Below are positions 1 to 9,548 of a stretch of 64,000 nucleotides of DNA, piece by piece. This DNA comes from Leptotrichia sp. oral taxon 215 str. W9775 (lineage in GTDB: Bacteria; Fusobacteriota; Fusobacteriia; Fusobacteriales; Leptotrichiaceae). Position 1 is the first letter of the stretch; each line of letters starts with the position of its first letter. The stretch spans positions 1 through 64,000 of the forward strand of contig NZ_KI272841.1 in NCBI RefSeq assembly GCF_000469505.1. Reading direction: 5' to 3'. The notes below the pieces were generated by a model that had not been told where the DNA came from, made no database searches, and saw only the letters and a program-made list of their open reading frames with translations. A program made the position numbers and the translations under genes.

Positions 1-305
1 TTACTAATAGCTTTTTATCAGAAGGAAAAAGTTTATGTTTAAAATATACAATCTTTAATTCAGAAATTGGAAAAGAAGATAAAAACACCGTCAATATAAT
101 ATTGGCGGTATTTTTATGGGAAAAATTAAAAAGAAAAATTGAAATATGTAAAGAAATAATTGAAGAAAATATTATTTTTAAATTAATTAAAAAATACACA
201 ACAAAATTTAATATGTGTTATTATAATTCTGTTATAAGCGAATATTATTTATATCTAAAAACATATGGGATAATGATAAATACAAGAGAATTTTATAGAA
301 AATAA
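1..305 (+). CDS. C-terminal end of an unidentified protein (cut by left edge)
   Basis: A reading frame is open from base 3 to a TAA at 303-305, about 100 codons, and enters from outside the window. No stop for 100 codons in DNA this AT-rich is unlikely by chance, so I read it as the end of a real gene. The visible part is rich in Lys, Ile, Tyr and Glu, looks helical and shows no family motif. An inverted repeat at 86-111 inside the frame resembles a terminator; if that is its role, the frame is spurious and an upstream gene ends earlier (another frame stops at base 42). No function assigned. Confidence 0.4.
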   Translation, partial: TNSFLSEGKSLCLKYTIFNSEIGKEDKNTVNIILAVFLWEKLKRKIEICKEIIEENIIFKLIKKYTTKFNMCYYNSVISEYYLYLKTYGIMINTREFYRK

Positions 306-351
306 AAAAAATATATAAATAGATTAAAATTAAAATGTAATCACTTTAATG

Positions 352-380
352 TTGATTTTTATGTAAAAATATAGTATAAT
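352..380 (+). promoter_or_regulatory. Promoter of the autotransporter gene
   Basis: TTGATT (352-357) and TATAAT (375-380) are separated by exactly 17 bp. The -10 is perfect and the -35 matches 4 of 6. It lies 88 bp upstream of the start codon, leaving a moderately long AT-rich leader with no other gene. Confidence 0.75.
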
Positions 381-468
381 CATAAAAAAGAATATACTTT
401 TTTTAAGAATTTATTATAGGAGGTTATATAAAAAATATATTTAAAACTAGAATAATAAAGGAGAGAAT

Positions 469-3400
469 ATGAACAATAATTTGAGAAATATAGAAAAGAA
501 CTTAAGAGCATTTATTAAAAGATGTAAAGAAATAACTTATACAAAAGGATTACTTTTTACTTTTTTAATGACAGGAACATTTTCACAAGTAAATGGTAAA
601 GCTAAAAAAGATGAAACAACAGGTAATCAAAGAAAACAGATAGAAAATTCAATAGGAGATATGAAAAAGCTTTTCAAGGATGCAAGATATGAAAATAATA
701 AACTTTTAAAGTCTTCAAATCTTGAATTGATACAGCTTATGGAACAGGGAGACCATGTTGTAAAATCCCCATGGAGCAGCTGGCAATATGGAATTAATGG
801 ATTTTTTAGCCATTGGGGCAGTACATACAGAGGGAGAGGGGATAAGTCTGAAAGATACCCTTATAATGGAATTTATGAAAGAAGTACATACAGCTTTGAC
901 AGATACACTTCTCCATACAGTGACAGTTACAGCTTTTTACAAAAATCAAGCAATGTAAAATCAGCAACTACTACTGGAAGAGAAGGATACGGATCAAATT
1001 ATGGATTAACAAGTACAACAAAGAAACAGGAACCTGTGGCAAGTTTAAATGTGGAAGCTACAATAAAGCCTAAAGAAGTAAGTAAGGCTTCAGTGGCGGC
1101 ACCTAATATAAATGTAGTGGCACCTGTTCTGGTTTCACCTTCTATACCTACTGTAATTCCTGAGACTTTAACTATACCTAGTCCTAATCCTCCTGTGGTA
1201 AAGGTAAATCTTCCGCAGCCTAGTGCAAAGCCGTTTGTGGACTTTTCGTTTCAGAATGGAGTATTGGGATGGTTTAATGTAGCAAAGTCTACTGATTATA
1301 AAGCATATGATGGAACAACCTCTAAGTATAATGACGGGGGAGGACATAAATTTTGGACAGGATATAATCCGGTTACAAATCAATTACAGGCAAACTCAGG
1401 AGTAGATGGAACAACTTTAAATAAAGCATACAAAGCAATGGTGGCAGGAGTACCAAATTCTATAGTTAATCCTAGGGCAGGAGCACTGTTTTATTTCCAT
1501 AGTACGACTACTGCAGGTTTAGCAAATGCTAGTGACAGGAAATTTATAGCTCAAAATATAGATATGTATTTAGCAGGTAATATAGGAGCAGCAGGACTGA
1601 CAGATGGAAATCATGAAGGTGCATTAGGAATACATACAGTATGGAATGGAAAACTTTCGAATATTAATGCACATTTATATGGAAAAGCAGCTTTTCTTTC
1701 GTTAGAAACATGGTGGGCAGGTAAAATGGAATTTGATAATACACCAGGAAATGAAATAAAAGTAAATATTGAGTCAGTTCCAGGAGTAGCAGGAAGTGGA
1801 AATGAAAATACAATATTCCTTATTTATCCTGGGACTTATAGTATGGTAGCTGGACAAAATAATGGAGCTAAGCATCAGCGTGGAGGATTTACCGGTAAAG
1901 TAAATGCTGATATAAAAACTGATAAAAATATAGTTTATTCAGTGTTGGGTAATCAGGGATCTTTTGAGATAGACAGTAGTGGAAAATACAATATAACAGG
2001 AAATGAAAATATAGTTTATTCAGGTTATGGATATGTTCCTAACTGGAATAACTTTGTAGGGAAAGGGGTTGTTCAGGATAAACATCAGACTGGTATGACA
2101 CCTACTATAAAACTTACAGAGGCTCCTGTAATAAATGGTGATAGAAATATTGTACTCCTTTTTAATGATAAAATGGATGATAATTTAGCAAAAGGTATTG
2201 ATGTTTATGGAGGTATAAATAACAGTGATTGGAAAAAATCAGTAATTGGTATTTATCAGGGAGAAATTGATGCCAGAGCAAGAATAGGAAATAATGATGC
2301 AACAAGAGTAGTTGAAAATAACATCGGAATATATTCAAGATCAGGACAAAGAGGTCAGGAAACTATAAATGGTCAGGTTGCTAAATTTAATACAAAAACA
2401 GATTTAGGTGCTTCTGGATCCAGTATAAATTATGAAGATGATCCTATACATTCTTTGCAGATAAATAATATTGATATAACATTTGGTAAAAACTCTAAAA
2501 ATGGAGTAATGATAGCCGCTGAACGAGGAACTGTAATTGATGTAGCTATGCCTGGAAATTTACATAGTAATGTTGTAAAAGATAATAGTGGAAACGCTAT
2601 ATCAGGAAAAACAGATTCCACAACAGTACCGATTATGACTACACCTATAAAGGATTATGAGGGAACATCGCCTTTAACAGCTTCTTATGATGATACTGCA
2701 AATGAAGTGGCTACAGGTACGGTTATTGCTTATGCATCAGGTGAATGGAAAAATACAGATCATAGAATGACTTCTTCTGAAGTACAGAGATTTGAAGGAA
2801 AGGGAAGTCAGATTAATATTGGACAGGATGTTATAATGTCTGCCAGATATAAAGATTATACACCGGCAGGATCTACAACAAAGGTAGAATCATTCCCAGT
2901 GGCGTATGTGGCTAAAGATAAAGGGGAAATAACAGCTGAGAAAACTACAGATGCAAAAGGATTTGGATCTATAATCGCTTATGCAGATACAAATTCTAAA
3001 ATTACTTTAAAGGATAAAGCTACAGCGATAGATGAATGGGCAGCTTCAGATGCAACAACACAGCCTTATTTATATAAAAATATTGGTGGATATGCTAAAG
3101 CAGGAAGTACAATTACATTTGAAAAGGATGTAAAAATTCATGGAATGGCAGGATATGCTGACGGTGCAAATTCATTAGTTGAATTTAAAGGAACTGGCAA
3201 TCTTGTGGAATCAGCAAAAGATGGTGGACTTGTAGCACAAAATGGAGGAAAGATTCAGTTTGGTGGTGGAGACATTAAAACTGAAAAAAGAAATCCTAAT
3301 GATAATTATAGCGGAGTAGTGCCATTTTTAGCAGACGCTTCTTCAAATATAAACTTTAAGGGAGCAACAGAAATTTCTATTTCAGATGGTATACTTATGC

Positions 3401-6400
3401 CAGGAACAGCAACTGATTATGCAGCTGAAGATTCATCAGATCCTGCAAATGCCGCAGCAACAGCAGGTAAAAAATATACAGGAATGCAGAATGTAAAAGT
3501 TAATGTTACAGGAAATGGTGTAATATTAAGAGTTACAGAAGGCGGAACTGTAAATGATAACAAATGGACAGGACCTACTGGGCTTATTGAAAGTGTTGAA
3601 GATGACATGAAAATAAGCAGAGGAAACCTGAGAATAGGACCAAATGCAGATTATAAAGTATATTATAAAAATGGTGAATATTCTATAGAAAGAAATATTG
3701 ACCTTGATAATGCACCTATTTTCAATAAAATAAAATTTGTGAGGGAAAAAATACATATACAGCCTGGAATTACTGTAAGTTCTGCGACAGGACAAGGAAT
3801 GATAGTTGGATCAGATTCCGGAGCAACAAGTAATACACAGACAGGATATGTAAATAAAGGTAATGTTGAAATAACAGGTGGAACTGCTTCAACAATAGGA
3901 TTAAGTACAAGTTATGGAGAAATTATAAATGAAAATGTTGTTAATGTAGATAATGGACTGGGACTGTATGGAGTAAATGGAAGTAAAATACTGAATGACA
4001 GTGCTGGAACAATTACTATAACAGGAAATGGAACTGGAATGGCTGCATTTACATCAGCAACTCAGCTTCAGGACTATGGAACAGATGCTAAAATAAAAGC
4101 AGGAACTCTTGGAAATAATGAAAAAACTTTAGAACTGGAAAATAAAGGTACAATTACAGTAAATGGAAATGGCGGAATTGGAATGTACGGAGAATTAAAA
4201 ACATTACCAGGAGCGCATTCCAGTATAGAAGTAGGTAAAACAGGAACTTCTCATGGAAGTATAAGAAATGCAGGGAAAATAGTTCTGGCAGGAGATAATT
4301 CGGTAGGAGTTGTTTCAAAAGTGTCAGCTCCTGCAGGAGCGGCCTCGGCTCTTGACTTTGGAGGACCTGAAATAAGCCTGAATGGAACAGGAACTTCTGA
4401 TATAGTTACAGGTAAGGAAGGAATCGGAGTATATGCAGACAATACAAAGGTTACTTTTGAAACTGACTATGGAGTGGAAGTAAAGGATAAAGGAACAGGA
4501 GTATTTATAGAAGGAAATAATCCATCGCTTACAGATAATAAAACTTTTGAATTGAAATATTCAGGAGTTCCAACTAAGTCAGCTGTTGCATTCTTTATGA
4601 ATAATAAATCAACAGCGTCAGGAGCGGCAATGCTGAACAATATGAACATAAGATTAACTGATACTTCTCAAAATACAGAAGGATTAGTTGGAATATTGGC
4701 AAGAGGGACTACAGGAGAACTGAATAACCAGGGAAATATAACAGCAGATGCAGGATATGGAATTATTTCTGAAGGAGTGGAAGTTAGAAACAGTGGAAAT
4801 ATAACTTTAACTAATCCTGTAAGTGAAACACCTAAAAAGGAAAGTGTAGGAATTTATTCTAAAAACGGAAATAAAATTACAAACTCAGGAAATATAACAG
4901 TTGGAAAATATTCTGTAGGAATTTATGGAAATGAAGTACAGAATAGTGGTAACTTGAATATTGGTAATTCAGGTACAGGAATATTCAGCCAAGGTGGGAA
5001 TGTAGACTTGACAGGAGGAACAATAACGGTTGGTTCAGATCAGGCGGCAGCAGTTTATGCAAATGGAGATGGTCAGACAGTAACTGCACATGCAGGATCA
5101 AATATTTCCATAGGAGACAACTCTTTTGGAATCCTTGTGGAAAAAGGTGCAGGTTCGGCTGGAAATAAAGTTATAAGTAATATTGCGGCAATAAATAATC
5201 TTGGAAATGATACTGTATACATATATTCCAACGATAACAGAACAGGAGCCCAAGTTATAAACAATACGGATCTTACAGCGTCAGGATCATTCAACTATGG
5301 AATATATTCTGCAGGAGAAGTTATAAACAACGGTAATATAAATTTTGGAGCAGGAGATGGAAATATTGGAATTTACAGTACTCATGGAGGAACAGCTGTT
5401 AATAATGCTTCAATTACAGTAGGTGAAAGTTATATGGATCCTACAAATTCATTGAATAATCGTTATGCTATCGGAATGGCTGCCGGATATACTCCAACTG
5501 CGACAGAACTTGCAGCAGGAAAACAGCCTTATACAGGAAATATTGTAAATAATGGTACAATAAACGTTACTGGAAAAGGAAGTATCGGAATGTACGGAAC
5601 TGGTGCCGGAACAACAGTTTACAACGGTACTGCATCAAACCGTAATGCTGTAATAAACCTGAATTCAAGTGAAACTACAGGAATTTATCTGGATAACGGA
5701 GCTTATGGATATAACTACGGAAAGATAAAATCAAATGGCTCAAATTTAAGTAAAATTGTCGGAGTTGTTGTAAAAAATGGTTCAACTATTGAAAATCATG
5801 GAGAAATAGATATAACTGCCGCAGATGCTGTAGGAATATTAACTAAAGGAGATATGGCAGGTAATAACTTAGGTATAGTAAAGAACTATGGAAGCTTCAA
5901 TATAAATGGAACAACAGTACCTGCAGGAACAAGGGCTGAAGATATTTCAGATTCTTCTATAATAGGTGTAAGTAAGGCAAGTGACCTGACTAAGACTGTA
6001 GAAGGAGTAAAAATAGAAGTTCCTCGTGGAAGTATTACAGGAACAATAACTGTAAACGGAACACCAGTTGTACCTGAAGTTGCAACAACATCAGGAGAAG
6101 AATTTAAACCTATGGAAGTATCAAAAATAGGTATGTATATAGATACTTCAAATAGAAATTATACGACTCCTATTACTGGACTGAGTGCCCTTACTAACCT
6201 TAAGAAAGCGGATCTGATAATTGGAGCGGAAGCGGCACAGAATACTACTGGAAAATACATTCAGTTAGATTCTAGAATAACAGATCCTTACAATGCAATG
6301 ATAAGAGCAAACCAGCAGATTGAAAAATGGAGTATATATTCAGGTTCTTTGACATGGATGGCGACTGTTTCACAAAATGCAAGTGATGGAACTATACAAA

Positions 6401-7566
6401 ATGCCTACCTTGCAAAAATACCTTATACATACTGGGCAGGGAATGAAGCAACACCTGTAAATGTTAGGGATACATACAACTTCTTAGATGGATTGGAACA
6501 AAGATATGGAGTGGAAGCGCTTGGAAGCAGAGAAAATCAGTTATTCCAAAAACTGAATGGAATAGGTAATAATGAAGCAATACTCTTCTATCAGGCAATG
6601 GATGAAATGATGGGACATCAGTATGCAAATACTCAAATGAGAATAAATGCTACTGGAAACATGCTTGACAAGGAATTCAGATATCTGAAGGACGAATGGA
6701 GAAATCCTTCTAAACAGAATAATAAGATAAAAGTATTTGGAATGAGGGATGAATACAAGACAGATACAGCAGGAATTATAGACTATACAAGTAATGCCTA
6801 TGGAGTTGCTTATGTTCATGAAGACGAAACAGTAAAACTTGGTCATAGTTCAGGATGGTATGCAGGAGCTGTTCATAACAGATTCAAATTTAAGGATATA
6901 GGAAATTCTAAAGAAAATCAGACAATGCTGAAGGCAGGAGTATTTAAAACAATTTCTCCGGCATCAGATCATAATGGAAGTTTAAGATGGACTATATCTG
7001 GAGATGTATTTGCAGGAATAAATGAAATGAACCGTAGATTCCTTGTTGTAGATGATATATTCCAGGCAAAAGCTAACTATTATTCATATGGAGCGGCATT
7101 GAAAAATGAATTAGGTTATGATATAAGAATGAGTGAAAGAACTCATCTGAAACCATACGGAATGCTGAAGATGGAATATGGAAGATTTACTGGTATCAAG
7201 GAAAAGTCAGGAGAAATGAGACTTGAAGTGGAAGGAAATGACTATTTCTCTGTAAAACCGGAAGTAGGACTGGAATTTAAATACATACAACCACTTGCTG
7301 TCAGAACTCAGCTTTCTGTTGGAATTACAGCAGCTTATGAAAATGAACTTGGAAAAGTTGGAGATGTAAACAATAGAGCGAGAGTAAGATATACTACAGC
7401 TGACTGGTTTGGAATCAGAGGAGAAAAGGAAGATAGAAGAGGAAATGGTAAATTTGATCTGAATATTGGAATTGACAATACTAGAGTAGGATTTACACTG
7501 AATGCAGGATATGACACTAAAGGAAACAATGTAAGAGGTGGAATAGGATTCAGGGCAATCTATTAA
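469..7566 (+). CDS. Giant fusobacterial type Va autotransporter adhesin
   Basis: A 2365-residue surface protein. Residues 1-45 match the conserved leader of fusobacterial autotransporters (NNNLRNIEKNLRAFIKRC followed by a hydrophobic stretch), acting as an extended signal peptide. Residues 190-260 form a Pro/Val-rich linker. The passenger then runs to about 2080 and contains many short beta-helix-like repeats of the type N-x-G-x-I-x-V/I-G-x-x-x-x-G-I-Y, clearest at about 1280-1900. About 2085-2365 is the outer-membrane beta-barrel, ending in an aromatic residue (RAIY). The SD AAAGGAGAG sits 2 bp before the ATG region. It is monocistronic, with its own promoter and a hairpin element downstream. 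The likely role is adhesion or coaggregation, as for RadD/Fap2-type proteins; the ligand cannot be told from sequence. Confidence 0.9.
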   Translation: MNNNLRNIEKNLRAFIKRCKEITYTKGLLFTFLMTGTFSQVNGKAKKDETTGNQRKQIENSIGDMKKLFKDARYENNKLLKSSNLELIQLMEQGDHVVKSPWSSWQYGINGFFSHWGSTYRGRGDKSERYPYNGIYERSTYSFDRYTSPYSDSYSFLQKSSNVKSATTTGREGYGSNYGLTSTTKKQEPVASLNVEATIKPKEVSKASVAAPNINVVAPVLVSPSIPTVIPETLTIPSPNPPVVKVNLPQPSAKPFVDFSFQNGVLGWFNVAKSTDYKAYDGTTSKYNDGGGHKFWTGYNPVTNQLQANSGVDGTTLNKAYKAMVAGVPNSIVNPRAGALFYFHSTTTAGLANASDRKFIAQNIDMYLAGNIGAAGLTDGNHEGALGIHTVWNGKLSNINAHLYGKAAFLSLETWWAGKMEFDNTPGNEIKVNIESVPGVAGSGNENTIFLIYPGTYSMVAGQNNGAKHQRGGFTGKVNADIKTDKNIVYSVLGNQGSFEIDSSGKYNITGNENIVYSGYGYVPNWNNFVGKGVVQDKHQTGMTPTIKLTEAPVINGDRNIVLLFNDKMDDNLAKGIDVYGGINNSDWKKSVIGIYQGEIDARARIGNNDATRVVENNIGIYSRSGQRGQETINGQVAKFNTKTDLGASGSSINYEDDPIHSLQINNIDITFGKNSKNGVMIAAERGTVIDVAMPGNLHSNVVKDNSGNAISGKTDSTTVPIMTTPIKDYEGTSPLTASYDDTANEVATGTVIAYASGEWKNTDHRMTSSEVQRFEGKGSQINIGQDVIMSARYKDYTPAGSTTKVESFPVAYVAKDKGEITAEKTTDAKGFGSIIAYADTNSKITLKDKATAIDEWAASDATTQPYLYKNIGGYAKAGSTITFEKDVKIHGMAGYADGANSLVEFKGTGNLVESAKDGGLVAQNGGKIQFGGGDIKTEKRNPNDNYSGVVPFLADASSNINFKGATEISISDGILMPGTATDYAAEDSSDPANAAATAGKKYTGMQNVKVNVTGNGVILRVTEGGTVNDNKWTGPTGLIESVEDDMKISRGNLRIGPNADYKVYYKNGEYSIERNIDLDNAPIFNKIKFVREKIHIQPGITVSSATGQGMIVGSDSGATSNTQTGYVNKGNVEITGGTASTIGLSTSYGEIINENVVNVDNGLGLYGVNGSKILNDSAGTITITGNGTGMAAFTSATQLQDYGTDAKIKAGTLGNNEKTLELENKGTITVNGNGGIGMYGELKTLPGAHSSIEVGKTGTSHGSIRNAGKIVLAGDNSVGVVSKVSAPAGAASALDFGGPEISLNGTGTSDIVTGKEGIGVYADNTKVTFETDYGVEVKDKGTGVFIEGNNPSLTDNKTFELKYSGVPTKSAVAFFMNNKSTASGAAMLNNMNIRLTDTSQNTEGLVGILARGTTGELNNQGNITADAGYGIISEGVEVRNSGNITLTNPVSETPKKESVGIYSKNGNKITNSGNITVGKYSVGIYGNEVQNSGNLNIGNSGTGIFSQGGNVDLTGGTITVGSDQAAAVYANGDGQTVTAHAGSNISIGDNSFGILVEKGAGSAGNKVISNIAAINNLGNDTVYIYSNDNRTGAQVINNTDLTASGSFNYGIYSAGEVINNGNINFGAGDGNIGIYSTHGGTAVNNASITVGESYMDPTNSLNNRYAIGMAAGYTPTATELAAGKQPYTGNIVNNGTINVTGKGSIGMYGTGAGTTVYNGTASNRNAVINLNSSETTGIYLDNGAYGYNYGKIKSNGSNLSKIVGVVVKNGSTIENHGEIDITAADAVGILTKGDMAGNNLGIVKNYGSFNINGTTVPAGTRAEDISDSSIIGVSKASDLTKTVEGVKIEVPRGSITGTITVNGTPVVPEVATTSGEEFKPMEVSKIGMYIDTSNRNYTTPITGLSALTNLKKADLIIGAEAAQNTTGKYIQLDSRITDPYNAMIRANQQIEKWSIYSGSLTWMATVSQNASDGTIQNAYLAKIPYTYWAGNEATPVNVRDTYNFLDGLEQRYGVEALGSRENQLFQKLNGIGNNEAILFYQAMDEMMGHQYANTQMRINATGNMLDKEFRYLKDEWRNPSKQNNKIKVFGMRDEYKTDTAGIIDYTSNAYGVAYVHEDETVKLGHSSGWYAGAVHNRFKFKDIGNSKENQTMLKAGVFKTISPASDHNGSLRWTISGDVFAGINEMNRRFLVVDDIFQAKANYYSYGAALKNELGYDIRMSERTHLKPYGMLKMEYGRFTGIKEKSGEMRLEVEGNDYFSVKPEVGLEFKYIQPLAVRTQLSVGITAAYENELGKVGDVNNRARVRYTTADWFGIRGEKEDRRGNGKFDLNIGIDNTRVGFTLNAGYDTKGNNVRGGIGFRAIY

Positions 7567-7625
7567 TTTTATACTAAATTCTGTGGAAAAAGTAAAATAG
7601 ATAGGATTTAGAACACTTGTAAAAG

Positions 7626-7875
7626 AAAAAGGGCTGTCTCAAAAAGAAAATAAAATAATAATGTAAAAAACTATATTTTTGAATTATTTAGAATTTTACA
7701 ATGTAAAACAGGAAATGAATTTAGGAAAAGTCATCTGTCCGAGCCTTTAGGCAAGTTTTTGACTTTTCCTTAATGAATGACTGTTTTATATAAGTAAAAT
7801 TTTAGTAAATGAAAAAAATATAGTTTTTTCTTATATTATATTTAATTTTTACCATTTTGAGACAATCCCTTTTTT
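7626..7875. repeat. Long imperfect inverted-repeat element (MITE-like hairpin)
   Basis: The ends are GGGCTGTCTCAAAA (7631-7644) and TTTTGAGACAATCCC (7855-7869), near-perfect inverted repeats. The arms keep pairing inwards for about 100 nt: AAAAAACTATATTTTT near 7665 pairs with its complement near 7810, and GGAAAAGTCA near 7724 pairs with TGACTTTTCC near 7760. The centre is a small GCCTTTAGGC hairpin. No ORF is present. It fills most of the 354 bp between two convergent genes. It may be a non-autonomous mobile element and may also terminate transcription both ways. Confidence 0.7.
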
Positions 7876-7920
7876 GTATTTTAAATTTATATAAAATTCA
7901 ATCTATTCTTTTAATCGATT

Positions 7921-8346
7921 TTATTTATATGTTGAAAAAATTGTTTCCATAGTTTTTTTGAATGTTGGAGACCCTACCAGATTATAATCTTTTTCTGTGA
8001 ATTTTTTACAATTATTAGCAAAGTATATTTCAAAAAGATATCCATCTCCTTTTATAGGATTTACTATTCCTGCATAAAGAAGTTCTTCATTTACATAATC
8101 TAGTATTGCAGCTGTATCATTTTGTCTTTGTAGGATTTTTCCTTCACTTGTATAGGAAATCTCCATAAGAGTGGAACCAATTAAACTGCACATCACATTA
8201 CCTGAAGATGGGTTATCTCCATAGAAAGTAGCCCATTCTTCAAAAGAGTCATTAACAAGAACACCATCCTTTGTTTTTGAAAATTCTCCGAAGCTTAATA
8301 ATGAAAACATTAAAAAAATTAATGTAGCTATTACTTTTTTACTCAT
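7921..8346 (-). CDS. Small exported protein of unknown function
   Basis: 141 residues, beginning MSKKVIATLIFLMFSLLSFG, a typical Sec signal peptide with likely cleavage after Gly20. There is no lipobox cysteine. The mature part contains two cysteines and no motif I recognise; it is predicted periplasmic. I chose the ATG at 8346: an in-frame GTG 9 bp upstream overlaps the SD (AAAGGAG), whereas the ATG lies 8 nt after it. It has its own promoter and points away from the NlpC/P60 gene's stop, in the same direction. Function unknown. Confidence 0.75.
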   Translation of the reverse strand: MSKKVIATLIFLMFSLLSFGEFSKTKDGVLVNDSFEEWATFYGDNPSSGNVMCSLIGSTLMEISYTSEGKILQRQNDTAAILDYVNEELLYAGIVNPIKGDGYLFEIYFANNCKKFTEKDYNLVGSPTFKKTMETIFSTYK

Positions 8347-8377
8347 AATATTCACTCCTTTAATATGTTATTTATCT

Positions 8378-8406
8378 AGTATAGCATGTGAAAATCAAAG
8401 TTTCAA
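8378..8406 (-). promoter_or_regulatory. Promoter of the small exported protein gene
   Basis: On the minus strand, TTGAAA (8406-8401) is followed after 17 bp by TATACT (8383-8378), with TG one base upstream of the -10 (extended -10). It lies 31 bp from the ATG. Confidence 0.65.
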
Positions 8407-8432
8407 TTTTATGACATGTTAGTAAAAGTCTT

Positions 8433-9347
8433 TTAAGTATTTTTATGTTTATCAACTCTGACACCGTATTTAAAATACTTTCCCCAGTAGGGACTTTTAA
8501 GTGAAGACATTACAACACCTTTTGAAGAAGAAGCATTTATAAATAAGGAATTTCCCACATAAACTGCTGTATGGTTAGTCCTTCCTTCAGGTTTGAAAAA
8601 TACAATATCTCCGGCTTTTAAATTTTTAGATGAAACTTTTTTTCCGGTTTGTGCCTGCTGGGTTGAAACTCTTGGCAGTTCATGACCGTAAACTTCACGA
8701 TAAATTCTACGGGTTAAAGCTGAACAGTCAATTCCTTTTTTAGAATCTCCTCCCCATGCATATTTTGTATCCTTCCATTTGCTGTAAGATACAAGGAGCT
8801 TTTTTTCAGCAGCAGCAGTTCTTTTTTCACTTGCAGTTCCTGATTTTGCTATTCTTTCATGTTTTTTTCTTAGTTCAGTCATTTTATCAATGATAAGCTG
8901 ATCTTTATTGTTTGCAGAAATACTGTAAATCCCTGTATTATGGGAAACTTTATTATGCGGAACTGTTTTTGCAGTATTTGCGACACTTGAAGTTTTTCCA
9001 GGTTTTGCTGTAGCTGTTCTTGCAGTTTGAGAAGTTTTTGCAATAGGATGTTTTTCTGCAGAATGTTTTGCTGCTGTTGGTTTTGTTTTGCTTTCTGAAC
9101 TTTTAACGTTGCTTGTATTTTTAACAGCTATACTTTTAGCAGCTGTGCTTTTAGTGTTTGCAACCTTAACAGCTGTGTTTTTAACAGCCGGACCTTTAGA
9201 AACAGTTTTCTTTGTTTTTACAGTTTTAGCAGTATTCTGCTTTGCTTTGACATTTTTTTTATGCTTAACAGATTTTCCCTGTAATCCTGAAGTAATAAAT
9301 GCAAACGCAGCCATACAGATTGCTGTAAAGAATCTCTTTTTTTTCAT
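8433..9347 (-). CDS. Exported NlpC/P60 peptidoglycan endopeptidase
   Basis: 304 residues. An N-terminal signal peptide (cleavage near Gly21-Gly24) is followed by a low-complexity linker at about 25-135, rich in Lys, Ala, Thr, Ser and Val, and by an NlpC/P60 domain at about 185-300. The catalytic Cys208 lies in GIDCSALT and His259 in NHTAVYVG. The third position of the triad, usually His in FIHASSSKG, is Asn271; Asn is tolerated in this superfamily. The family cleaves D-Glu-diaminopimelate-type bonds in peptidoglycan stems. The basic linker may bind wall polymers or span the periplasm. The SD is AAAAGGAG before the ATG. It is divergent from fhs, with overlapping promoters. Confidence 0.88.
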   Translation of the reverse strand: MKKKRFFTAICMAAFAFITSGLQGKSVKHKKNVKAKQNTAKTVKTKKTVSKGPAVKNTAVKVANTKSTAAKSIAVKNTSNVKSSESKTKPTAAKHSAEKHPIAKTSQTARTATAKPGKTSSVANTAKTVPHNKVSHNTGIYSISANNKDQLIIDKMTELRKKHERIAKSGTASEKRTAAAEKKLLVSYSKWKDTKYAWGGDSKKGIDCSALTRRIYREVYGHELPRVSTQQAQTGKKVSSKNLKAGDIVFFKPEGRTNHTAVYVGNSLFINASSSKGVVMSSLKSPYWGKYFKYGVRVDKHKNT

Positions 9348-9412
9348 TTATTTTCTCCTTTTAAAATCAGTTATAATTTGTTTTTAAATTATTTCTGAAA
9401 AATATTTTTTTT

Positions 9413-9441
9413 ATTGTATCATTAAATAAGAAAAAAGTAAA
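9413..9441 (-). promoter_or_regulatory. Promoter of the NlpC/P60 gene, overlapping the fhs promoter region
   Basis: On the minus strand TTTACT (9441-9436) and TACAAT (9418-9413) are 17 bp apart. The -35 abuts the -35 of the divergent fhs promoter (9442-9447), so RNA polymerase probably competes for the two. Confidence 0.55.
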
Positions 9442-9470
9442 TTGACTTTGAAAAAGAAAGATATTATAAT
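9442..9470 (+). promoter_or_regulatory. Promoter of fhs
   Basis: TTGACT (9442-9447), a 17 bp spacer and TATAAT (9465-9470): 11 of 12 consensus bases. A leader of about 70 nt precedes the ATG; I see no riboswitch fold in it. Confidence 0.8.
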
Positions 9471-9548
9471 TTAATATAAAATAAGTGTGGCGTAATTGAA
9501 ATAAGGTAAAAATAAAATTATATAAATAAAATTTTTGGAGGCGATGAA

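Noticed and set aside
86..111. Inverted repeat resembling a bidirectional terminator near the left edge
   Set aside because: It lies inside an open frame that runs from the window edge to 305. I cannot decide between the two, so I listed the frame with low confidence and not the terminator.
7626..7875. Full insertion sequence
   Set aside because: No transposase frame fits within 245 bp; only ends and arms are present.
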